Part shown: positions 1-4,466 of the stretch, one piece after another
Numbering within the stretch: position 1 is the first letter of the stretch
Layout: every line of letters starts with the position of its first letter
Assembly (NCBI GenBank): GCA_035506295.1
Contig: DATJPR010000121.1
Location: 1 to 5,781, forward strand
From: DATJPR01 sp035506295
Lineage (GTDB): Bacteria > Bacteroidota > Ignavibacteria > UBA10030 > UBA6906
Direction of reading: 5' to 3'
Length of the DNA stretch: 5,781 nt
Program-made: the position numbers and the translations under genes
The notes under the pieces: model-generated
What the model was told of the DNA's origin: nothing
Seen by the model: the letters and a program-made list of their open reading frames with translations, nothing else
Database searches by the model: none

Positions 1-56
1 GCCTCTCGCACCTCCTCAGCTTTGTGCGGCCGGATGATCGCTTCGATTTTTTTCAT
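1..56 (-). CDS. P-II family nitrogen regulator (GlnB/GlnK type), N-terminal fragment cut by window edge
   Basis: Only the first 18 codons are in the window, reading MKKIEAIIRPHKAEEVRE on the minus strand. This matches the beta-1 strand and start of helix 1 that open P-II signal proteins, whose usual start is close to MKKIEAIIRPFKLEEV. P-II proteins are trimeric cytoplasmic sensors of 2-oxoglutarate, ATP/ADP and nitrogen state; they control glutamine synthetase, ammonium channels and related targets. The ATG at 56-54 is well supported by an AGAGGAG ribosome-binding site at 67-61, four bases upstream. The T-loop and the C-terminal half lie outside the window, so GlnB, GlnK and metal-efflux-associated P-II paralogues cannot be told apart. 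Histidine replaces the common phenylalanine after 'RP'. The gene has its own promoter and a leader of about 100 bases, and is divergent from the secreted-protein gene to its right. Confidence 0.85.
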   Translation of the reverse strand, partial: MKKIEAIIRPHKAEEVRE

Positions 57-138
57 AGCGCTCCTCTGAGTGGTTGTGATGTTCTGCCTGAACCATGCCG
101 AGAGCCCTTGTCCGGCGCGCAGGCCTTGGATGAACTCG

Positions 139-156
139 GTCCTTCCGGAGAAGGAC
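139..156 (-). promoter_or_regulatory. stable UNCG-type hairpin at the 5' end of the P-II leader
   Basis: The minus-strand transcript reads GTCCTTC-TCCG-GAAGGAC: a perfect 7-bp stem closed by C-G around a UCCG loop. cUNCGg tetraloops are known to be exceptionally stable. Given the promoter just upstream, the hairpin would begin within about 5-8 nucleotides of the predicted transcript start. A role as an mRNA-stabilising 5' stem-loop is inference. No T-tract follows, so it is not an intrinsic terminator. Confidence 0.6.
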
Positions 157-166
157 TTGATACCTA

Positions 167-196
167 ATAATATAAGGCATCGACGATTAATGTCAA
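167..196 (-). promoter_or_regulatory. sigma70-type promoter for the P-II gene
   Basis: On the minus strand a perfect -35 box TTGACA lies at 196-191. It is followed by TATATT at 174-169 (16-base spacer) or TATTAT at 172-167 (18-base spacer). The block is AT-rich within an otherwise GC-rich region. Transcription would start near 160-163, giving a leader of about 105 bases before the P-II ATG. No sigma54 -24/-12 element (GG-N10-GC), common for nitrogen-regulated P-II genes, was noticed here. The call rests on sequence match alone. Confidence 0.65.
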
Positions 197-312
197 TAGT
201 TATTTAGGTGTCACACGGTTTTGCTTCAACAAACTAAGGTGCCGAATGGTTCAAGGAGGACCAGCACAATCCGAGAGAAAAAGAGCAGGGTTTTTGAGGA
301 TTCTTCGACCAT

Positions 313-377
313 GGGAACTGTTTTGATGATTCCTTTGTTTTCCGACCGCTGCATCTTCCCTCTCCGATGCAGTTCCC
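313..377 (+). promoter_or_regulatory. overlapping, mutually exclusive inverted repeats in the leader of the 405-1589 gene
   Basis: Two perfect inverted repeats share bases. The outer pair is GGGAACTG (313-320) with CAGTTCCC (370-377). The inner pair is CTGCATC (349-355) with GATGCAG (366-372), enclosing a 10-base loop. Both use the CAG at 370-372, so only one can form fully at a time. The structure ends 13 bases before the AAAGGAG ribosome-binding site (391-397). No T-run follows, so a simple terminator is unlikely. A regulatory role is inference. Confidence 0.4.
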
Positions 378-404
378 GCCCACCCAAAGAAAAGGAGATG
401 GCTT

Positions 405-1589
405 ATGCATCTCATCCAAACGTCCCGCATTCCGAGCATCGCCGTCTTGATCCTGACGATCGCGACCATCGGGTTCGCTCAGCCACCAGCACAGGGTCCA
501 CCCCCGCCCCGCCCGAACGATGTGCGTGACGTGGCCATGAGCATCATCATCAACAGCGTGCTTATTGGCATCCAGCAGGGTGTCGACAGTGCTAATGCGC
601 ACATCGCCCGCGATGCCCATTCCACCAATATCACCGCACACGTCAGCTTCAGTGCGAACGTGACCCAGCCGAACCTGCTGCCCACGCAGAACATCTCGAC
701 GCCGAACCAGAACCAGATATGGAATTCCTTTATCGTGACCTACGACGTCACGGACATCCGCTATCACGGTGTTCCGTACTTTGACCGGCAGATCGGTCAG
801 ACGATCGATGTGTTCACACGCTGTGACGCCTGGTTCACCACGCATGGTGCATTGACGACGACAACGTCACTGCAGCCCGCGTACCTCGATGGCCCATCGT
901 TTAGTGAGGAAGCGTTGAACTTCTTCATCGCCAACACGTTGACCGGCCTGGTCGACAGCAAGCTGCGAGGGTCGTTGCCGGGAGCCGGAGGTCGCATTGA
1001 CACGATCTCCATTGTGCCATGCGGCTGCCTTGGCCTCGATCCGGGTTCACAGGCGAACAACTACAAGGACGGCGCAATTCTCTTCTCTCTTCCCCCCAGG
1101 AAGACCGTGGTCACCACCAACCCCGCGTTTAATCAGGCGTCGGTGACGCTGCAGAGGATCAGACGGCTCCAGGCCCGAGGAAACGGAGGGATCCTCTATT
1201 TTCCTTCGGAGGATATCCGTCTCGATGTATACGTCAACCAGGCGCTCCGTTCCGTTGAGGTCGATGGGCTCAAGGAGGGGGATGATCGCGCCCTCAACGT
1301 GCAGCCGGTCACGTTCCCGGGCCCGTCGGGCAACGACATGGTCGTGCTGATCGGCAACACCGTGCAACACCTTGAGGGCGATCAGACGGATTCCGATTTT
1401 CTGGTCTTTAACAAAGCCCAGAACTTCGGGAATGGAATCCAGAAGCTCATCATCCGGAAGGTCTACTGGACGCAGCCCCAGCAGCTCCCCGGCGGCGGGA
1501 TTTCGAAGCCCTTCAAGAATTATGTCGACGCGTACGAATTAACCTTCCTCGTGTCCATCCCGCAACAGGTTTTCGAAACGGGACGCTGA
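405..1589 (+). CDS. secreted protein of unknown function, 394 aa
   Basis: I do not recognise this family. The start is set by AAAGGAG at 391-397, seven bases before the ATG. Residues 1-25 form a Sec signal peptide: polar N-terminus, hydrophobic core (IAVLILTIATIGFA), likely cleavage after FA-25. A proline-rich linker (QPPAQGPPPPRP) follows. There is no lipobox cysteine after the signal and no T9SS sorting domain at the C-terminus, so a periplasmic or outer-membrane-associated location is most likely. Residues 75-160 and 265-390 alternate short beta-like stretches. Residues 164-190 look like an amphipathic helix. Cysteines are few (140, 206, 208), the last two in a CGC motif. The C-terminus (YELTFLVSIPQQVF) is strand-like. 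The gene may be transcribed alone: a 183-base gap with a repeat array separates it from the next gene. The gene call is strong; its function is unknown. Confidence 0.85.
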   Translation: MHLIQTSRIPSIAVLILTIATIGFAQPPAQGPPPPRPNDVRDVAMSIIINSVLIGIQQGVDSANAHIARDAHSTNITAHVSFSANVTQPNLLPTQNISTPNQNQIWNSFIVTYDVTDIRYHGVPYFDRQIGQTIDVFTRCDAWFTTHGALTTTTSLQPAYLDGPSFSEEALNFFIANTLTGLVDSKLRGSLPGAGGRIDTISIVPCGCLGLDPGSQANNYKDGAILFSLPPRKTVVTTNPAFNQASVTLQRIRRLQARGNGGILYFPSEDIRLDVYVNQALRSVEVDGLKEGDDRALNVQPVTFPGPSGNDMVVLIGNTVQHLEGDQTDSDFLVFNKAQNFGNGIQKLIIRKVYWTQPQQLPGGGISKPFKNYVDAYELTFLVSIPQQVFETGR

Positions 1590-1596
1590 AGTGGCC

Positions 1597-1712
1597 GTGA
1601 GGCGGCGGGTCAGACTAGTATGTCAGACATATGAGCCTGACTTGTTAGTCTGACATTTGAGTCTGACTTGCGTAGTCTAGCCTAATTGACATGAATTTTG
1701 CCGCTTGCGGAA
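1597..1712. repeat. GTC(A/T)GAC heptamer array, copy 1, with conserved flanks
   Basis: Five heptamers start at 1609, 1622, 1635, 1648 and 1661, an exact 13-base step: GTCAGAC, GTCAGAC, GCCTGAC, GTCTGAC, GTCTGAC, separated by AT-rich 6-base spacers. A decayed sixth unit (GTCTAGC) may start at 1675. Each heptamer is an odd palindrome. The array as a whole is also inverted: A-type units are on the left and T-type on the right, and ATGTCAGAC (1620-1628) pairs with GTCTGACAT (1648-1656). The left flank from 1597 matches copy 2 at 2498. The right flank contains TTGCCGCTT (1698-1706), the exact reverse complement of AAGCGGCAA in the left flank of copy 2. The array begins 20 bases after the upstream stop codon. 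It resembles a REP/BIME-like or MITE-like element; the family is not identified. Confidence 0.75.
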
Positions 1713-1758
1713 TGATCAAGCCTTTTGCCAGGCTGTAGAGTCTAATGTCCACTACTTC

Positions 1759-1765
1759 AGAGGAG
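1759..1765 (+). promoter_or_regulatory. Shine-Dalgarno site for the 1773 gene
   Basis: AGAGGAG lies seven bases before the first ATG of an ATGATG pair. It fixes the start of the small secreted protein at 1773, or three bases later. Confidence 0.75.
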
Positions 1766-1772
1766 ATCCAAG

Positions 1773-2276
1773 ATGATGAGATCGATCCAACTGTTTGCTG
1801 TCCTCACCGTCCTGCTCGTCATGGCAAATGCGGGATATGCCGGCGATCCGATCGACCCCCATGGCAAGCCTGCAAACGCAGAGGCCGGCAAGGTCGAACA
1901 CTATGACATCTGGCAGGACCAGGAAGGGTGGCACCTTCGCACAACAACGAAGGAGTATGACCATCACTTCCGCGGCGTCATCACCGCGTCAGGCGGGGAA
2001 TTTGTGGAGGTGAAAGGTTTCAGGCTCGAACATAAGGGCCCTGAGAAAGACTACTTCAAAGTGGGCCCGGAGCACCATGAAATAAAATTCGACTTTTCCA
2101 CGAAGGGCAGTATCGATGGCGTGGACTTCCGGGTGAAGGGAAAGCAACCAATGTTGTCCTTCTCCCTTCTCATCGGTGAGAAAGAACCGAAATTCGAACC
2201 CGCCCGCATCTTCATCGGTAAAGACGGGGCGCACCCGGGAGAGGATCCGTTTCAAATCCCGGCTCATGGAAAGTAA
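1773..2276 (+). CDS. small secreted His/Lys-rich protein of unknown function, 167 aa
   Basis: I do not recognise the family. The first 23 residues form a clear Sec signal peptide (MMRS, then a hydrophobic core ending NAGYA), with probable cleavage after A-23. The mature part of about 144 residues has no cysteine, no membrane segment and no sorting domain, suggesting a soluble periplasmic or exported protein. It is rich in charged residues and histidine, with HH pairs at about 64-65 and 101-102. Beta-rich stretches (GWHLRTTT, FRGVITASGGEFVEVKGFRLE, HEIKFDFS, MLSFSLLIG, ARIFIG) suggest a small beta-sandwich. The histidine clusters could bind metal, but this is speculation. GTC(A/T)GAC arrays lie on both sides, and a probable terminator follows about 40 bases after the stop. 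No clear promoter was found; TTGACA at 1686-1691 lacks a good -10 partner. Confidence 0.85.
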   Translation: MMRSIQLFAVLTVLLVMANAGYAGDPIDPHGKPANAEAGKVEHYDIWQDQEGWHLRTTTKEYDHHFRGVITASGGEFVEVKGFRLEHKGPEKDYFKVGPEHHEIKFDFSTKGSIDGVDFRVKGKQPMLSFSLLIGEKEPKFEPARIFIGKDGAHPGEDPFQIPAHGK

Positions 2277-2318
2277 TCGTGCGCGCACCGTGATATCTGG
2301 CGTAGGCGCTCTAGCAAA

Positions 2319-2363
2319 CGAGGACGGTGATCGGTTGTGCACGATCCCGTCCTCGCTCTTTCT
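2319..2363 (+). terminator. probable Rho-independent terminator after the 1773-2276 gene
   Basis: CGAGGACGG (2319-2327) pairs perfectly with CCGTCCTCG (2347-2355). After one bulged T (2328), GATCG (2329-2333) pairs with CGATC (2342-2346), leaving an 8-base loop. The 14-bp stem is followed by CTCTTTCT, a pyrimidine-rich but imperfect T-tract. Position and stem strength favour a terminator; the weak T-tract lowers certainty. Confidence 0.6.
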
Positions 2364-2497
2364 GGTTTCGCCGCTGGGAGTTCTGGCCTTTTGAATGAGT
2401 AATTCGGTTTGGAGCCCGTCGACGCATTCCTCCAGGGGTAACGTACCCCCTTCGAGTGTTCCTTCCTGGGTCCGACATTGTCGGGAGATGACGTACG

Positions 2498-2576
2498 GTG
2501 AAGCGGCAAGTCAGACTTACCTGTCAGACCCGGATGTCTGACATGTATGTCAGACCAATTTGCCAAGTGCGGGGTT
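2498..2576. repeat. GTC(A/T)GAC heptamer array, copy 2, with conserved flanks
   Basis: Four perfect heptamers start at 2510, 2523, 2536 and 2549, again exactly 13 bases apart: GTCAGAC, GTCAGAC, GTCTGAC, GTCAGAC. Units 3 and 4 form a perfect 9-bp inverted repeat (GTCTGACAT-GT-ATGTCAGAC, 2536-2555). Positions 2498-2529 match 1597-1628 of copy 1 at 25 of 32 bases, including the GTGA-GCGGC flank before the first unit. The right flank (AATTTGCCAAGTGCGG) also resembles that of copy 1 (ATTTTGCCGCTTGCGG), 12 of 16 bases. The last unit ends 26 bases from the chrA stop codon. Spacers differ between the copies while units and period are kept. Confidence 0.75.
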
Positions 2577-2581
2577 CATTC

Positions 2582-3721
2582 CTAGATGTGCAGCGCGTGG
2601 AGAACCGCGCCCAATATCGCCGAGCCAAGCACCACCCATCCCGCATTGACCTTCCATCCAATGACGACGACCGCCGCGATGACAAAGATCGCGATCGGTC
2701 CCACACCGGTGAGCGAAGCAAGACCCAGGGTTATTGTGACTGAAATCATGAGGCCTAGGGAAGCCGCATTGACCCCGTCGAGAAACCCGCTGAGCCGGCG
2801 GGAGTTCCGGAGTCTGGGAAGAAAGGGATTGGTGAGAAGAACGAAGAGAAACGAAGGAAGGAATATCGCCGTCGTGGCAACCGCCGCGCCCGGGACGCCT
2901 AGGATGACATAGCCGATGAATGTCGCAGTCGACAGCACCGGGCCGGGTGTGAATTGTCCCACCGCGATTGCGTCAAAGAGCTGGGTCTGTGTCAGCCAAT
3001 GGTTCGTGTCGACAAGCCCACCCTGCAAAAACGCCACGAGGACGTAGCCACTGCCATAAAGGATCGAACCGATCTTGAGAAAGAACAGGCCGAGCCCGAC
3101 GACGGACGCAGTTGCGGGGAGTTGAACCGATGGATTGACGCGAAGAATTCCATCGGCAAGGAATGGGACGACCGCCGCAAGTCCAGTCAAGACCCGGGAG
3201 ATCCGGTCCCGAAATGCCCAGAGCAATCCCAGGAATCCCGCACAGAAGAGAAGAAGGATCTCGTTTACCCCGATGAGGCTGAGAATCACAACAATGACGC
3301 CCATCGTCGCGGGGAATCGTTTCTTCACCATCGGCCGTCCCAACCGGACGACGGCGGCTGCAATTACTGCAACGATCGCGGGACGGATGCCGGCCACAAA
3401 CGGCTGGAGCGCTGGAACAGTACCGAAGAGGACGTAGAGGTGTGCGAAGAGCAGCGTGAGCAAAACGGCGGGCACGATGAAACAGGCGCCTGCGACGATC
3501 AGGCCTCTCCAGCCGCCGCGAAGATAGCCGATGTGCAGTGCCATCTCCGTGGAGTTGGGGCCGGGAATGAGATTCGTTGCGCCCAGGAGATCAAGGAAGC
3601 GTTCGTGCGACAACCATTGCCTTCGCTTGACAACCTCTTCCTCCATCATGGCGATGTGAGCAGCCGGACCACCGAAGGCGGTGGCTCCGAGTTTCGCAAA
3701 GAGGAGGGCAAGTTCCTTCAC
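2582..3721 (-). CDS. chrA: ChrA-type chromate transporter (CHR family, long two-domain form), about 379 aa
   Basis: This is an inner-membrane protein of the CHR family; characterised members export chromate driven by the proton-motive force. Both homologous halves are present, as in long-chain ChrA. The N-half has KLGATAFGGPAAH (residues 10-22) and NLIPGPNSTEMA (50-61). The C-half has KIGSILYGSGYVL (216-228) and GQFTPGPV (255-262). About ten or more hydrophobic helices fill the rest, and the length is normal for the family. I prefer the GTG at 3721-3719. It gives the usual short N-terminus (VKELALLFAKLG) and overlaps the upstream DoxX stop as GTGA. In-frame alternatives are ATG at 3769 and GTG at 3784, adding 16 or 21 residues (including CMDCPPTKE) inside the DoxX gene. 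No start has a strong ribosome-binding site, which fits translational coupling. Actual substrate is unproven; many CHR proteins have not been tested for chromate. Confidence 0.9.
   Translation of the reverse strand: MKELALLFAKLGATAFGGPAAHIAMMEEEVVKRRQWLSHERFLDLLGATNLIPGPNSTEMALHIGYLRGGWRGLIVAGACFIVPAVLLTLLFAHLYVLFGTVPALQPFVAGIRPAIVAVIAAAVVRLGRPMVKKRFPATMGVIVVILSLIGVNEILLLFCAGFLGLLWAFRDRISRVLTGLAAVVPFLADGILRVNPSVQLPATASVVGLGLFFLKIGSILYGSGYVLVAFLQGGLVDTNHWLTQTQLFDAIAVGQFTPGPVLSTATFIGYVILGVPGAAVATTAIFLPSFLFVLLTNPFLPRLRNSRRLSGFLDGVNAASLGLMISVTITLGLASLTGVGPIAIFVIAAVVVIGWKVNAGWVVLGSAILGAVLHALHI
3718..3721 (-). promoter_or_regulatory. GTGA stop/start overlap linking the DoxX gene to chrA
   Basis: The DoxX stop TGA (3720-3718) overlaps an in-frame chrA GTG (3721-3719). 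No good Shine-Dalgarno sequence precedes the GTG. Such four-base overlaps commonly couple translation by ribosome re-initiation, so chrA output may depend on translation of the DoxX gene. This depends on the chosen chrA start. Confidence 0.55.
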
Positions 3722-4188
3722 GTTGATCGACCGGGTTCGGCCGGATTCTTTCGTCGGCGGGCAATCCATGCATCCAGCGACCACATCCCGCCGCCGACGA
3801 CGACAAGAAACGCGGAGCCGAGCAGCATGGAGAAATCCACGCGGGCTTCATGTGCCGCGGGCCAGAACCCTTTGTTGATGAGCATCGGGATCTTCGTCGT
3901 CGCGATGGCCACGCTGATATTGATCAACAAGGGGATTGACGCAAGGCGGGTGAGCAAGCCAAGAATGACGAGAGCCCCGAAGACGATTTCGACGACGCCG
4001 ACAAAGGGCGCCATGATCTCCGGGGCGGGAATGCCGATGGTCCTGAACCTGCCGACTCCCAGCGCCTCCGCGAACAGGAATTTCTGGATCCCCTCAGAAA
4101 GGAAGACACAGCCGACGATGAGTCGGATAAAGAGAGGTGCCAGGCCGTTCTGGAGCGACGGCCTTTGTAGATGCTTGAACATGGACAT
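3718..4188 (-). CDS. DoxX family membrane protein, 156 aa
   Basis: A small four-helix inner-membrane protein of the DoxX/DoxD-like family. Hydrophobic segments fall at about 17-38, 60-80, 83-103 and 118-137. Family features include the first-helix end 'FLSEGIQKFLF' (29-39), 'GVVEIVFGALVILGLLTRLAS' split over the second and third helices, and a last helix with an acidic lead-in (HEARVDFSMLLGSAFLVVVGGG) followed by 'SLDAW'. The C-terminal tail is basic (RRRK). Length is normal. The ATG at 4188 follows GAGAGGA (4200-4194) at good spacing; a second ATG two codons later is possible. DoxX relatives have been linked to redox functions (thiosulfate:quinone oxidation, oxidative-stress complexes), but the biochemical role of most members is unknown and none is assigned here. 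It overlaps chrA by four bases and is probably the first gene of a two-gene operon. Confidence 0.88.
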   Translation of the reverse strand: MSMFKHLQRPSLQNGLAPLFIRLIVGCVFLSEGIQKFLFAEALGVGRFRTIGIPAPEIMAPFVGVVEIVFGALVILGLLTRLASIPLLINISVAIATTKIPMLINKGFWPAAHEARVDFSMLLGSAFLVVVGGGMWSLDAWIARRRKNPAEPGRST

Positions 4189-4200
4189 GAATTTCCTCTC

Positions 4201-4388
4201 CCGTCTGGCTGTTGTAGGCGGAATACTTCAACCGACGTGCAATGTACTCAGATAACTGCCGCAACGGGAAAAAAGTTCACAGGTGGATTTGCCTCAACCG
4301 CGGCAGGACCAGCCTAATGTTGCGTGAGTGCACAATGAACTTACCGGGGAGTAGGCGCAGGAAGAAAGCAGAGGACGGCGCACAGCGG
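4201..4388. other. intergenic stretch upstream of the DoxX-chrA pair, no gene
   Basis: This region should carry the promoter for the minus-strand DoxX-chrA pair, but I could not find a convincing -35/-10 pair on that strand. A run of six A (4268-4273) is the main low-complexity feature. The plus-strand open frame crossing it shows no family resemblance and runs into the antisense of the T9SS gene. Confidence 0.4.
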
Positions 4389-4466
4389 GCAGTCAACAGC
4401 CGACAGTTGACAGTGTTTGCCCCAGGTCAAACCACTGTCTACCGTCGGCTGTCGGCTATTAACTGC
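4389..4466. repeat. large imperfect hairpin built of GACAGYN heptads at the 3' end of the T9SS-cargo gene
   Basis: The left arm (4389-4415) contains heptads ending GACAGTT-GACAGTG. The right arm (4433-4466) is its near reverse complement with one extra heptad. GACAGTG (4409-4415) pairs with CACTGTC (4433-4439), TTTG/CAAA continues the stem past one bulged C, and the loop is about 8 bases. After a 7-base asymmetry (the extra CCGACGG unit), a further 18-base block pairs with two differences, reaching the last base of the TAG stop codon. No T-run follows on the minus strand, so it is not a typical terminator, though it may act as a transcript-end stabiliser. It looks like a REP-like dispersed repeat. 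Confidence 0.65.

Larger units (their letters stand above)
57..404. other. divergent intergenic region between the P-II gene and the first secreted-protein gene
   Basis: This 348-base gap has no convincing gene. Its left half holds the P-II ribosome-binding site, leader hairpin and promoter, all on the minus strand. Its right half is the leader of the plus-strand gene at 405, with overlapping inverted repeats at 313-377. I saw no clear -35/-10 pair for the plus-strand gene. The short open frames crossing the gap show no family resemblance and are not reported as genes. Confidence 0.6.
2277..2581. other. convergent intergenic region rich in hairpins, no gene
   Basis: This 305-base gap separates the convergent secreted-protein and chrA genes and holds no supported gene. 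Besides the terminator hairpin (2319-2355) and heptamer array copy 2 (from 2498), it has two compact perfect inverted repeats: GGGGTA-ACG-TACCCC at 2435-2449 and CCGACA-T-TGTCGG at 2472-2484. The second overlaps GTCCGAC at 2470-2476, which resembles a diverged heptamer of the array but is out of its 13-base phase. Neither small hairpin is followed by a T-run. Confidence 0.6.

Noticed and set aside
57..160. Riboswitch in the P-II leader
   Set aside because: Apart from the 7-bp hairpin, only short pairings (such as GCCTG with CAGGC) are seen, with no match to a riboswitch fold I recognise.
796..802. Single GTCAGAC inside the first secreted-protein gene
   Set aside because: One isolated heptamer in coding sequence without neighbours at 13-base steps is expected by chance.
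234..845. A 203-codon minus-strand open frame over the start of the first secreted-protein gene
   Set aside because: It is antisense to a gene with a clear signal peptide and ribosome-binding site and shows no recognisable domain.
1609..1667. Plasmid or phage origin iterons
   Set aside because: The regular spacing is iteron-like, but there is no replication initiator gene, no AT-rich melting region of the usual kind, and a second copy lies about 900 bases away at a gene 3' end.
1686..1715. Promoter with TTGACA for the 1773 gene
   Set aside because: The -35 match is perfect, but no acceptable -10 hexamer lies 16-18 bases downstream (GGAATG/GAATGA), so it is not called as a feature.
1609..2555. 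CRISPR array
   Set aside because: Repeat units of 7 bases with 6-base spacers are far too short for CRISPR, and no cas genes are present.
2954..4255. A 433-codon plus-strand open frame opposite chrA and the DoxX gene
   Set aside because: It spans two well-recognised minus-strand genes and its product is rich in charged, low-complexity residues with no family resemblance. It is an antisense shadow created by the codon bias of the real genes.
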